Shown here: piece after piece, positions 54,701 through 64,000 of the stretch
How the letters are laid out: each line of letters starts with the position of its first letter
How positions within the stretch are numbered: the stretch's first letter is position 1
The notes under the pieces: model-generated
The model's input: only the letters and a program-made list of their open reading frames with translations
The model's database searches: none
What the model was told of the DNA's origin: nothing
Origin: Cyclina sinensis
Lineage: Eukaryota > Mollusca > Bivalvia > Venerida > Veneridae
Assembly (NCBI GenBank): GCA_012932295.1
Contig: JAAONU010000073.1
Span: 1 to 64,000 of the forward strand
Length of the DNA stretch: 64,000 nt
Direction of reading: 5' to 3'
Position numbers and translations under genes: made by a program

Positions 54701-57700
54701 TACAATGTCACATAAGAAATTGCAAACCAAGTTGGTGTAGGTATTTCTTACTTTGAAAAAGGCTCTACTGCCGAAATTTGGAGCTTTGTACATGTATGAA
54801 ATAGCTGAAATGTTTTCAAAATTGTACGCGTACAATGTAGCAATCAGCTCACCAATGACTGCTGTCTAAATTGTACAGTTGGTGTGTCTGCATCAAGGAA
54901 ACTATTATTGTCTGCCTGTGTAGATATGTCTGTTTGACTGATAGATGACTGCAGCAGCTGTAATAATACAGTATAAATTTGAAAATTACCACAACACTAA
55001 TTTTTGGCATTCAGTATTCAGTCATACAAGTATCAGACATCATGAAACAAATGACAATGTATATTGTAACTTGAAACTCAATATGCATGTTGTTTTGGAT
55101 AATTTAATATATTATTATAAAATATTCTCAAATAAATAAGAGCTTTGTAACCTTAGAACAAAAGTTTGTAACTAGTGTCAAGACTCAAAACGGCAACCCC
55201 CTGCTTACAGGGAAGGTGCTTTACAGATTGAACTACCCAGCCAACCTAAACAAATCATTCAAGTCATTTTATTAGATTTTCTTTGTAGAGGTACTATAAT
55301 TCGCAGTGATTCTGATAACTCAATCTGGAAAAGGAAACTAATTTTGAGACAGAAATCTAGTGTTGCCTTTTACTGTCAAATACATGTACAATATTAGGTT
55401 TTTACCAAGAAAGCAATAAGTGAATATAAAATGCTTGTGAAAAAGGAACCTCACCACATCTGTCCCTATCAAATCTGGTAGACTTTCACCGTCAGACTGT
55501 GTTCCCTGTTCTTCAACACTTGACAACAGCTGGGGTGATCCAGTACCCTGGAACAATAAATAAAATTTTAATGACTTGAAACTGAGCACTGCTTGAATGC
55601 TTCATAATATGTAATTATGATATATATGCAGTGCACACATTTTATTATATGCCCTTGGAGCATTGGCAATAAGACTTTTAATTATAACTGAAACATTTTT
55701 TCTTGCATTTTGTACAGGTTAGATCCTCACTGGCAGTATATTTTTTCTTAGTTTTTTGTTTTGTTAACAGTGTATGTAAATAGAATTTTTAAAAATCTTT
55801 ATATCAGTTAAGACATGACGGACAGTAATACTTTAATCTGAAAATCAGTATGTTTAAAATGAAGTTAGAAATAAAATTCCTGCATGAGTAGCAAATTTTC
55901 GGATATTTTATCAATCAATTAAAATGAAGACTTTATTATTACAAACAGCCAGTGAATCTGACACTTTTAGATAACAAATTGTCTTCCTACTCTGAATTTA
56001 TCTGGCATGGGAAGAACTGTGTCACAAATACCAACTGGTGAAGTGGTCACATTCTGAGCGTCTGGTACTATCGCATCCAATGTACTGGACAAATTGTTGA
56101 CACCAGTCTGCCTCTCATGTCTTTCATGTACCTGACAACAGAAGAGACAAGAGGAAAACTGTTGGACAGGAAGTGGTTAATGATATGAATAATAATGTTT
56201 CATTAAAAATACTCGAACCACTTTTAAATAGGCAAGCTTGACTGCATTCATTTAAGCCAGTAAGAAAATTTTCGAAATCGGATTAACTTCATTTTGGAAA
56301 GATATATGTCTCCGGAATACAGAGTGAAACATTTATTAATATTTCAAGTACTTTAAAAGCTACAGACTACTTTAGATTGCATTGGATGCATTTTAAATGA
56401 TGTCAAGAACGTCACTGGAATGTCAAAAAGTGTCATCCTGTCATTTTATATTATGGGATATTTAGAAGGTTAACAATATGTCCTGTCCCACTCATCGCCA
56501 TATGACATTTATTTTATTATACGAAAAAAATATTTTTAGCAAATCTTAAAAACATGGTTTAACAACTTCATAACATCAAAATATTCACATTCACAGTAAG
56601 TTCCAATGCTAATTACAAATTAACTGTTGTAAATGTAATATATTTGTCCTTCTAAACTTTGTGTCATTGTCCTAAGACTCACTTTGGTAGGATAATTTTA
56701 TGTAACCGCCTATCCAGGTAACATTTTGTATTGCCAACTATATTTATTGAGCACATGTTCATCCCACTGCAAAATTTCAAGAAAACAAATTCAGGAAAAC
56801 AATCAACATTAAACGTAAAACAAGAATAGAGTTTGGCCTATACATGTATGGAGACTGAAATAGATTTGTTTCCCTACCCAAACACTGTCAGACAGTGCTC
56901 TGTCAAAATATCAGTGAGATATCAGGAACATTTAATCCAAAGGCGACAATGCAAGTGAAACATTTAAAATCTGCAGATTTTACACTTTGGGATTCTTATA
57001 AACATGTTTTAAAAATGCTAGGTTGATAATTATAACTCAATTTTAGTGTTCGTTGCGATGTCCAAAGGACAAAGATGCGAAATATATCAAGCATTGTTGT
57101 ATCTTCGCGCCCACAAAAAGGGGAAGTTAAAATTGGCAGGGACAGGACACTGTTCTTGTTATGGGCAACACTCACTCCTTAATATGCATAGCTTCTGTGT
57201 ATAATGTGTACTAGTGTGTATATAACCAATACCTAACAACTGTGTTAGGGAGTTGTCTCTTTAGATCAGTGATTATGGTATTCACTATTGGCTTCCTAAT
57301 CCAAAGGTCCGGGGTTCGATTCCAGCTAGGACCCTGAAATTTTTCTAGCTATGCTTTGTTACAATGTTGGTTTGTAAGTACTAACCCCCTTTTCGCTTGC
57401 AGCAGATTATCATTATATGCTCACTAAATCACTTATATCAATACCTTTTCCGTCTTCTTTGTGGTATATATATACACCCTAAGGATCTTTAATTTTGACT
57501 CGGTATAGAGATCGTTGATTGTCCTATTTTCATTTATAGGCATGCCTTGAAAGTTTCTGACTTCTATATCAAAATCTTCTAATAATCCACGTTTTGAAAT
57601 GCCCAGAGGGAAAAATGTATTCTTAGCATGGTCCAAGAGTGTCTTTACAGGAAGTGTTTTCTGAACAGTGAGGTGTCGAACACCCCCTCCACCTATTTGC

Positions 57701-59647
57701 CTCACTTGTCTAAAGTCCTTTGACTTCATGTTATAATCCATCCAACCAAGTTCAACTCTTTTTGATGTTCTTTCTGCAGAGGAATTGCCAAGTTTGAAAC
57801 CTTGTCTTCTGACTCCATGTCTATCATTTTTCCATTTTGACCGCAATTCATTCAAAGCATTTGAGCACTTATCAGCACTGAACTGATCACTTTTATTTCT
57901 ACAGAAAGCATAGGCAGCTACTCTATCACCATAAGCGGGTAGGTAACGTTTTAATGCCTCTTCATCCATTTGGAGCAAGACACTGCAGTCAATCTACAAA
58001 GGACAAAAAATGTTCCCTTACCAAACTGCACTTCTCTGGTGAATAGAAATTAGAATGTTAATTAAAAGTTAACTGAATGTTAACTAAGTCAGGGCAGCAT
58101 CAAATTTTACCCCTTCCAGTGGATGAGGATTTCCAGATTTGCTTTTAGGCAGCAGGTTGTGACACATTAACATTAATCTTGTTAACATTTTATTAATATC
58201 TACCACTTAAACTTGAAAAAACTCCACTTCACAAAGGTTTATAAAAACTTAATGTTTCAAAGTCATTGACAGTAACAGCATTAAAACCCCTAGCAAAGGC
58301 AAATGGTTTGAAAATTTGACCTTTGACCAAAATGGTCAAGGTCAAAAGAGTTAAAGGTCAAATTAACATTTAACATTCAAAAGTTAAAGCAACAGTCAAG
58401 ATTAACTTATGTTATAATATGTTATAATATAAAGGCCCTGACTTTAATTATGACCAACAGTACATGTAGTTATAAGAGTTAAAAATTCTGACCTTTGACC
58501 TTTACAGTTAATGTCAAGTAGGCATTAAGGTCAATTGTTGTAATCAGAATGAAAGGACTTAGGTATTGTCCAAATGAATATTTGCTTAAAATATTAAGGT
58601 CATAAATTTAATAAATGTAATTTGAAAATTAGACCACTGACATTAACCATTTAGGTCAAATAGTCGTCAAAGGTTAACATTTCAAATAAAAGCTTTTACT
58701 CTGATGTATCATAAAAAGTTAAAATACGAAAGCCCTAGCTTTAATATTGACGAACTTACAAAAGACTGAAAAGTGTACATAGTAATTATTGAAGTCTGCA
58801 CCTCAGGGTTAATCAGGATGTGCAGACAGAAGAACGAATGCACAAACGGATGGACAAACAGCAGTAGCACTAAATGCCTTTCCACCATTTTTGGAGTGTC
58901 AGGGGCATAAAAAATACTAGAGTGCTTGGACCAACGCTTGGCGTAAATCTATTTTTTCACGGAATTGATATTTTTTCTAAGAAGTGATTTAAAACTCTTT
59001 TTTAATTCGAGTTAAGTGTCATTTCGTCTATCTTTTCACGGTTCTCTGAACTTCCAGTATCATCAGGTGACTTAAACATAGCAGACGAAAGGGGATCCCA
59101 TTGGATAAGACAGACAAAACGCATTGTTTTCTATGCGAGATCATGAACTTCTGCTGTTTGATATGCAATGAATATAAACAATCTATTTAATACTTTATTC
59201 ATTTTGTGTTCAAGAAAGGTTCTTTGCATAATTACAAAAGATTTCTTTTTGAAAGGTTGCCGATCAGGTCATCTATGGTATGCCAAGCACTGGTATAATT
59301 TTGTGCAAACTGCACATGTTTTACTTGGTCTATTTATAGCCTGCCCTTTTGTTTACGTCACGGTTGTTTCACATGGGGAAACTTCGTAAGAATTTAGCAT
59401 AGTTTACTCTTGAATATAATTAGTTCATAACATGAAATGAGTAATTTTTTTAGTCTCTGCAAAGAAATTCCTTTGATTTTACGCCGAGTATTGGTCTGAC
59501 CACTCTAGTCAAAATAATTCAAGTGACTTCTTGAGCATATTCCGAGATATTTTGTTTTGGGTCAGTATACCTTATCATCAACAAGTCGTTGAATATCCGA
59601 TGCATCAATCCTCTCTGGCGTAAGAATTCCTCTAGGTCTTTAGACAT
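48547..59647 (-). CDS. Gene B: SAM-HECT E3 ubiquitin ligase (G2E3-like), 12 coding exons
   Basis: Paralogue of gene A with the same predicted activity. Exons on the minus strand, 5' to 3': 59647-59571, 57982-57445, 56131-55991, 55547-55455, 54957-54853, 54572-54442, 53834-53736, 53484-53257, 51870-51612, 50004-49853, 49542-49304, 48794-48547. Phases agree throughout and give 770 codons (769 residues plus TGA). Domains: SAM at 1-60 (MSKDLEEFLRQRGL ... LPAYGDRVAAYAFC); VGW/GGG module at about 85-205; Ser/Thr-rich linker; a degenerate UIM-like acidic stretch; HECT from about 400 with GGPRREFF and the catalytic Cys at about 737 (PSVSTCSLEMWLP). The start is the Met of MSKDL; an upstream exon (60363-60618) could extend it. 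It lies entirely within the putative 21-kb element, convergent with the transposase. Confidence 0.85.
49304..49542 (-). CDS. Gene B exon 11: HECT domain
   Basis: 239 nt, encoding QFKEGMNDVGEIWGLITMHS through YSWEVFLQDVE. Acceptor TTACTTACAG; donor GAAG|GTTTGC is weak. Same length and phases as gene A exon 13. Confidence 0.88.
49633..49740. repeat. Direct duplication of about 57 bp
   Basis: GACATCTTTACTTTCATTTT and the following 35 bp up to TGTACCTTGCA occur twice in tandem (about 49638 and 49695) with one or two differences. Confidence 0.85.
49853..50004 (-). CDS. Gene B exon 10: HECT domain
   Basis: 152 nt with acceptor ATCTCAG and donor CTACAG|GTAATT, encoding QFLSKYGDWLLDKGINTYRF. Equivalent to gene A exon 12. 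Confidence 0.88.
50079..50252. mobile_element. 174-bp TA-flanked MITE (Tc1/mariner type)
   Basis: CAGTGATGCTCACTTATAAC at 50079 and its exact complement ending at 50252 are each flanked by TA. Short, non-coding, and inside a gene B intron. Confidence 0.85.
50543..51452. repeat. Hairpin-ended repeat, diverged copy 5
   Basis: It starts AACAAGAGGATCTTAGATCA and CACTCACCTGCAAC, and ends CTTGTCACTTGGTGATTCGT and GAGCTTAAAAAAA. Units of about 150 bp inside share ATTGCCATGG-type and TGAAAATGCTG-type motifs. The ends are like the other copies but the body differs. Confidence 0.6.
51612..51870 (-). CDS. Gene B exon 9: HECT N-lobe
   Basis: 259 nt, encoding LVEKGHYRMVGRLLALSLVQ and GPGFHCLNKQLFYLM. 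Identical length and phase to gene A exon 11. Confidence 0.92.
51871..53256. other. Gene B intron, nothing recognised
   Basis: AT-rich intron. The frames at 51707-52279 and 52325-52561 lack domains; the first overlaps the HECT exon on the same strand in another frame. Confidence 0.5.
53257..53484 (-). CDS. Gene B exon 8: start of HECT domain
   Basis: 228 nt ending FVKFTGEMGQDFGGPRREFF. Acceptor TGTTTCAG and donor TTAG|GTATGT. Confidence 0.9.
53736..53834 (-). CDS. Gene B exon 7: degenerate UIM region
   Basis: 99 nt encoding IEIMDSEDEAIERVFESTPQ. It aligns with gene A's UIM exon, but the Ala-x-x-x-Ser core is lost, so ubiquitin binding here is doubtful. Confidence 0.8.
54442..54572 (-). CDS. 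Gene B exon 6: Ser/Thr/Ala-rich linker
   Basis: 131 nt with acceptor TTTATAG and donor GAC|GTATGC, encoding TTEPTLATAALTGPTLRSSR and an ATATASSSC run. Confidence 0.75.
54853..54957 (-). CDS. Gene B exon 5: linker with TPTVQFR
   Basis: 105 nt with acceptor ATTACAG and donor TTG|GTGAGC, encoding NNSFLDADTPTVQFRQQSL, homologous to gene A exon 7. Confidence 0.82.
55455..55547 (-). CDS. Gene B exon 4: acidic linker
   Basis: 93 nt with acceptor GTTCCAG and donor GTG|GTGAGG, encoding GTQSDGESLPDLIGTDV. Confidence 0.8.
55991..56131 (-). CDS. Gene B exon 3: linker
   Basis: 141 nt with acceptor TTGTCAG and donor AGA|GTAGGA, encoding VHERHERQTGVNNLSS and PVGICDTVLPMPDKFR. No equivalent is evident in gene A. 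Confidence 0.7.
56132..57444. other. Gene B intron with a tRNA-like sequence
   Basis: Mostly AT-rich with no exon. See the tRNA-like stretch at 57255-57336. Confidence 0.5.
57255..57336 (+). repeat. tRNA-Arg(CCT)-like sequence, probably pseudo
   Basis: It has a D-arm-like TTTAGATCAGTGATTATGG, an anticodon stem-loop-like TGGCTTCCTAATCCA with CCT in the loop position, and a good T-arm GGTCCGGGGTTCGATTCC. The 3' strand CTAGGACC has no proper 5' partner, so the acceptor stem is broken. A tRNA-derived SINE head or pseudo-tRNA is more likely than a working gene. Confidence 0.4.
57445..57982 (-). CDS. Gene B exon 2: SAM C-terminal half and VGW/GGG module
   Basis: 538 nt, encoding QMDEEALKRYLPAYGDRVAA, then VELGWMDYNMKSKDFRQVRQ, GGGGVRHLTVQKTLPVKTLL, FFPLGISKRGLLEDFDIEV and LKILRVYIYTTKKTEK. 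The acceptor is TGACTGCAG at 57983-57991; a nearer-consensus TTTGTAG eleven bases upstream would be out of phase with exon 1. Confidence 0.88.
58260..58920. repeat. Dispersed repeat, TTTGACC type
   Basis: Units with TGACCTTTGACC and AAGGTCAAA, spaced about 90-110 bp, end in ACAAACGGATGGACAAACAG and TGTCAGGGGCATAAAAA. Confidence 0.65.
58921..59570. other. Gene B intron 1 remainder, nothing recognised
   Basis: AT-rich sequence. The short plus-strand frame at 59168-59389 has no motif and is not called. Confidence 0.4.
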
Positions 59648-59651
59648 TCTC
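59571..59651 (-). CDS. Gene B exon 1: SAM N-terminal half with start codon
   Basis: The acceptor TATATTCAG precedes GAGAATG, so an upstream non-coding or coding exon exists. The Met at 59647 (A at -3) begins MSKDLEEFLRQRGLMHRIFN. Donor ATAAG|GTATAC. Translation probably starts here. Confidence 0.75.
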
Positions 59652-60362
59652 CTGAATATAAGATAATAATTAAAGGTAATAAACATTTCCACGAAGCTGT
59701 CTATCATTCTGAAAAAAACTGAACCTGAAAATTCCGCCGCAGCAGCATTGACCACAATTATAATCAACAATAACAACAGCACAACCACACACACACACTG
59801 AAAGTAATCCATTCTGTTCATAGTACAATGGCTGAATGAGTGGAGGATTAATGACTCCAACTTTGAAATATTAAAGTCTTCGTCTTCGGCATGAATCACA
59901 GAAGTGATGTAACCGGTGCATTGTGTGAGAGTTAAGTATTGAAAATAGTGACAGTGTGTTAGAGAGTCAAAATGTACCCATATCAAGATGTTACCATGTC
60001 AAAGTCAAAATGTAACCATCATTAAAAAAATATAATATGTTTTAAGAGATTTTTTATGTTGCTACTGTACACCAGAAGCTTACTATTCCTCAAGTCTATA
60101 TCTGAGTATAGTTGAAAGATGATACCCAAACAATGAATATATTAACAGCAATTTTATACCTACCTACCTTTGGAAAGATCCTACATTTTGAAGTTTATAA
60201 TTACCCTGTGTCTTTTATCAATGTCATTTTGATACTTAATCTGATTTTGTGATAAAAATATGAAACATAACAGTGATGTTCACACTTAATTAAAGCTGTG
60301 TTTCTCAACTTCCTAAGCGTGAACAAACGTACGTTGACCTTATTAGCAATAAGCCAAAACTT

Positions 60363-60618
60363 ACAATTTCTCAGAAAAAGGAATTCCACAGAATTTTTTC
60401 ACAGTTAGCCAGTCTTGTGGATTTACAACAGAACACAGAAGGGCCAAGACCGTTAGTAGTAGACTGCTTATACGAGTTAGAATCCTGTGAGAGAAGGAAA
60501 TCTCTTTTGTTTTCCACAACCCACACAGGCGTGATAACTTGACACCCAGGAAGCGGTCTAATTTGGAAGAAAGAAATCCAGAATTTACTTTTTTATTAGT
60601 AAATAGTGTTATTACCAA
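60363..60618 (-). other. Probable 5' exon of gene B
   Basis: A strong donor (AAATT|GTAAGTTTT at 60363/60362) joins in frame to 59651. Upstream lies an 85-codon open frame with a hydrophobic run (SSLLLTVLALLCSVV). It may be 5' UTR or an N-terminal extension; other members of this family begin at the SAM domain, which favours UTR. Confidence 0.45.
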
Positions 60619-60859
60619 AGGGCATAAACTGTTTACTTTTCAGTAACGTTACGTACCTTGCTGTTTGACAGCTAGCTCAATGCAAGTGTGTGCCGCCCAT
60701 TACGCAAATTTTAACAACTCCCTTGGTCGACAACAAAATTTGCAATCAGTATGCTTGATTTTATTCTAACAAAAATTCTCTAGAGAACATTTTGAGGAGA
60801 CCATATTTCGGTTAAAATTCGTGAATGTGAATAAAAATGGCTGACATTAGAACAAGTTT
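60619..60859 (-). promoter_or_regulatory. Likely promoter region of gene B
   Basis: 240 bp between the first exon and the right-end repeat array. No TATA box or other known site is evident. By position the repeat array itself could act as an upstream regulatory block. Confidence 0.3.
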
Positions 60860-61212
60860 CATTGGTCGATAATTACGTGCGCACGTAGTAGCCATCGCGT
60901 GCGCACGTAGTAGCCATCGCGTGCGCACGTAGTAGCTATCGCGTGCGCACGTAGTAGCTTTGAGTGCGCACGTAATAGTCATCACGTGCGCACGTAGTAG
61001 TTATCGCGTGCGCACGTAATAGCCATCGCGTGCGCACGTAAAGCCATCGCGTGGGCACGTAAAAGCCATCGCGTGCGCACGTAATAGCCATCGCGTGCGC
61101 ACGTAGTAGCTATCGCGTGCGCATGTATTACCTATCGCGTGCGCACGTAAAGCTATCGCGTGCGCACGTGATAAATAAAATATTTCCGATGTCCCCTTTA
61201 TGCCGCCGTAGT
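60860..61212 (-). repeat. Right inverted end with fourteen 22-bp repeats
   Basis: Read on the minus strand it has the same tip as 40185 and then 14 copies of the 20-23-bp unit with core GTGCGCAC (three copies shortened, two with a point change in the core), finishing at the shared ACCAATGA border (60860-60867). The 91-codon minus-strand frame over it is only translated repeat. Confidence 0.95.
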
Positions 61213-61320
61213 GATTTGATATTGGCCCTGTTATTTGTCCGAGGGTCAGTCGTATTGGCCTACGGCCTCGGGCCAATACGACTGCCCTCGGACAAATAAC
61301 AGGGCCAATATCAAATCACT
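61210..61320. repeat. 111-bp near-perfect palindrome (fold-back MITE)
   Basis: Arms of about 52 bp, AGTGATTTGATATTGGCCCT on the left and its complement ending at 61320, differ by one inserted base; the centre is GGCCTACGGCCTCGGGCC. It shares its first three bases with the end of the 21-kb element. Confidence 0.95.
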
Positions 61321-62585
61321 TATTTATTAACATATATTATTGACCTGTTCGAATTCCCGTTTGTCAAGTTACTGTTTCAACGAATAGAAATGATTTTGCC
61401 AAATACAACTGGACAGTTTATCTGCCTGAAACTTGCACTTTCAAATAATTTTGAATCTCCTGGAATATGTTTAACATTCGTTTTACATATATACTTTTGA
61501 ATTTAGGTGTGAACAGTCGAGATCTCGTGGTTCAAGGTCAGGGTTACTAGAAGTGAATACATGGTTGTTAATTATTGTTAGTTTTTCAAGATTAGCTACT
61601 AATAGGAAGTAACATTGATTTAGCTCTGAATCCAGTGTATATCTGCTTGTAATAACAGTTTAACAAGCTGGTGTTCACGGTTAAAAAATACTTAAGCGGA
61701 GAAACTTTATATCAAAATGATTTTGTTAATATCTCTCGGTGCTGCAGCAAAAAGCTAGGATTTTCATGAACAAACACACTAAACTCACTTTCACTAGAGT
61801 TGTAGAAGAATTTTTTTATGGGAAACAGATAATGTGAATATGGTATGGACATGCATTATCTGATGTTTATATGGCCCAGGTCCTTGAATGGGACCGCTGT
61901 CATTTATATATACCGCTGTCTTTATATATCATCTGGAACAGATCAAAGGGGATTTCCTGAACAAATTATACATTGAATTAAAATAGCAACTTTCTGTTAA
62001 ATTGAAGTTGTTTGTCAGTGGTAAAAACACCACTTCACCCGCTAGCACTGGTTTGAGCAGAACTTGATTTTCAATGTAGTCAGTATACATGTACATGTAT
62101 CAATATAGAACGCATACATATCTCAGAACCAGTAATATACGACGGCTGCGCCTTGTCATTCATTTAGCACACACACACAACAAGACGTACAATCCACATC
62201 CCCATAAAAAAAGGATGGTTCAATCACGGACTTACATGTATATACTGTGGGTTTCCACAAATTACAGTCTCACTGGTTCTGACATTTCAAGGGAGATAAA
62301 TGTGGAGTGAACTACTCTGAAGTTAAGTACGGGGCGACTTTTTTACAGCTGCCACACAGCACATGACACTTACAGTAGTGAAGTGTAAATATATATGTAA
62401 ATGATCCCATCCCGACGGACCAGAGAATAAGTAAAAACAAACATTGACGAAAGCACGCTGCAACTTAAAGCCGAAACACCAGCACTTGTATCAAATGTAG
62501 TAAAATGTAACGCAAGTAGGTAAGGAGTCATACATAAATTCCCATCACCAAGGTACAAGTAAACAAGAAACATGGCAATGCCACG
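61321..62585. other. Non-coding, nothing recognised
   Basis: AT-rich. No exon, inverted ends or tandem repeats beyond short ATACATGTACATGT runs. Confidence 0.5.
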
Positions 62586-63497
62586 AAACCAGGTTTTCAA
62601 AAATGTTGTTCTGATTCTATACTATAGTATGAATTTTGGAATGAAGATTGCTATGAATATTCAAAAGATTATAACATGACATGAAGGAAAAGATAATATT
62701 CATGAGAATACATGATAATGAGTAGGATGTAAATTTCGGCTAACAATACTGTCTGCAAGGAGTATACTTAATAATGAGACAACAATTTCTGCACGTCATC
62801 TTGATGTGGTAAACATTTGTCTGAAGTTTCATCAAAATTCTTCAAAGGGTTGAAGAGTTACAGAGCGGACAGGATTTTCAATGTTAATGTCACTGTGACC
62901 TTGACCTTGGAGCCATCAAAATTCTTCAAAGGGTTGAAGAGTTACAGAGCGGACAGGATTTTCAATGTTAATGTCACTGTGACCTTGACCTTGGAGCCAG
63001 CCATGCGGAACATGCGTTCTGCACGTCATCTTGATGTGGTAAACATTTGTCTGAAGTTTCATCAAAATTCTTCAAAGGGTTGAAGAGTTACAGAGCGGAC
63101 AGGATTTTCAATGTTAATGTCACTGTGACCTTGACCTTGGAGCCAGCCATGCGGAACATGCGTTCTGCACGTCATCTTGATGTGGTAAACATTTGTCTGA
63201 AGTTTCATCAAAATTCTTCAAAGGGTTGAAGAGTTACAGAGCGGACAGGATTTTCAATGTTAATGTCACTGTGACCTTGACCTTGGAGCCAGCCATGCGG
63301 AACATGCGTTCTGCACGTCATCTTGATGTGGTAAACATTTGTCTGAAGTTTCATCAAAATTCTTCAAAGGGTTGAAGAGTTACAGAGCGGACACAATTTC
63401 GTTTGACGCCCGCCCATCATTTCGTTTGACGCCCGCCCATCCGCCCGCCATACCCCAATCTAATAACCAGGATTTTCAAAATTGAAAACCTGGTTAA
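62586..63497. mobile_element. Repeat bounded by AACCAGGTTTTCAA inverted ends, with a 146-bp tandem array
   Basis: AAACCAGGTTTTCAAAA at about 62586 and TTTTGAAAACCTGGTT-type sequence ending at 63495 are inverted. The right end also forms its own hairpin (AACCAGGATTTTCAAAAT then TTGAAAACCTGGTT). It ends with GACGCCCGCCCATC repeats. Confidence 0.5.
62792..63392. repeat. 146-bp tandem array, about 4 copies
   Basis: CTGCACGTCATCTTGATGTG recurs at about 62791, 63019, 63165 and 63311. The last three are 146 bp apart and nearly identical; the first contains an extra internal 81-bp duplication. Each unit has GTCACTGTGACCTTGACCTT. The identical 60-codon frames over it are repeat artefacts. Confidence 0.95.
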
Positions 63498-64000
63498 AAA
63501 CACGAAATAACAGGTATACATACGGAAGAAAATTTGCATGTTCTAATATTTTAATGACGATCGACAGTAGACAAAGCACATTCGCATTTGCATGAAGTTG
63601 TACAACTGGAAGACGCAACCTAAAAGACGAGGTTTCAATGACAAGTGGAGCAAAATGCATTCTCAAATTTAAATACTAATCGCCAAAAGTGAATAAATAT
63701 TTGTTTTGATTTTGTTGGTTTCGGGCGTTCACAGGGGCAACAGTTCATTTATATTCATTAGATATCTGTTCGGCTTCCGCCTTGTAATGTGCTCATCTAC
63801 AACTCAACAGTACGATGATGAAAACGCGATCTCGTAAATCTTTCAATATATTAATCCACCAATGGACTCCCTGTCGCCTTAAGTAACTCCACCACGCTTC
63901 AATTCTCTGATTCGAAGTACTTTTCCCGTACATGAAACTTTTCATACCCGCCAATGAGTCCCTGTGATTATAGCGAAGAAGCGGTTGTAAGAAGCTAATA
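63498..64000. other. Non-coding, nothing recognised
   Basis: No exon, repeat or element boundary that I can support. Confidence 0.5.

Larger units (their letters stand above)
40185..61212. mobile_element. Putative 21-kb TIR transposon carrying a transposase and a HECT ligase gene
   Basis: The two limits are inverted copies: ACTACGGTGGCATAAAGGGG (40185) against the complement of a near-identical end at 61193-61212, continuing through AAATATTTTATTTATCACGT and then whole arrays of a 22-bp repeat to a shared ACCAATGA inner border. The transposase begins at the inner border of the left end. Gene B begins 0.25-1.2 kb inside the right end and runs towards it. No second right end is seen near 42.8 kb. 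No matching target-site duplication was found (a palindrome abuts the right end). Either one large element or two facing partial copies would produce this. Confidence 0.55.

Noticed and set aside
57255..57336. Functional tRNA-Arg gene
   Set aside because: T arm and anticodon region look right but the 5' strand does not pair with the 3' CTAGGACC, so the acceptor stem is broken.
61001..61276. 91-codon minus-strand frame with repeated 'RAHA' peptides
   Set aside because: It is a translation of the 22-bp end repeats with no independent coding evidence.
62817..63375. Series of identical 60-88-codon frames beginning MSEVSSKFFKG
   Set aside because: They repeat every 146 bp because of the tandem array; no splice or start context.

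Overview
The window looks like nuclear DNA from a mollusc, most likely a heterodont bivalve. The grounds are AT-rich sequence, multi-exon genes with GT-AG introns, long introns full of repeats, many dispersed repeats carrying TGACCTTGACC and GGACGGACGG motifs, hairpin-ended repeats starting AGGGCCATGATGGCCCT, and SAM-HECT genes of the kind annotated as 'G2/M phase-specific E3 ubiquitin ligase-like' in bivalves and fish. The taxon is inference; no species marker is present.

Layout. (1) 0.5-4.05 kb, plus strand: the 3' part of an unrecognised gene (gene C). A 1.6-kb inverted-repeat transposon sits exactly at one of its splice donors. (2) 4.3-8.4 kb: short DNA transposons and dispersed repeats. 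(3) 8.67-38.49 kb, minus strand: gene A, a SAM-UIM-HECT E3 ubiquitin ligase. I joined it by hand from 14 exons into an open 689-residue frame. Its introns hold a 56-bp minisatellite, several inverted-repeat elements, a two-exon orphan fragment resembling mitochondrial ribosomal protein L45, and a full-length LINE (33.6-37.6 kb) nested in an older LINE. (4) 38.7-39.8 kb: a CpG-rich element with terminal arrays, interrupted by a LINE fragment. (5) 40.185-61.212 kb: a segment bounded by matching inverted ends of about 290 and 350 bp, each built from 22-bp repeats with a palindromic GTGCGCAC core. Just inside the left end is a broken DDE integrase-type transposase (plus). Just inside the right end starts gene B (minus), a second SAM-HECT ligase with an open 769-residue frame in 12 exons. 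(6) 61.2-64 kb: a 111-bp palindrome abutting the right end, a 146-bp tandem repeat and otherwise empty sequence.

How the genes relate. Genes A and B are paralogues with the same intron positions across the HECT domain, so they arose by DNA-level duplication. Both keep the catalytic cysteine in the C-lobe. The most interesting reading is that gene B is cargo of a 21-kb terminal-inverted-repeat transposon, in convergent orientation to a transposase that has since died (two stops, a frameshift and loss of one catalytic Asp). The alternative, two independent partial insertions that happen to face each other, cannot be excluded from one locus.
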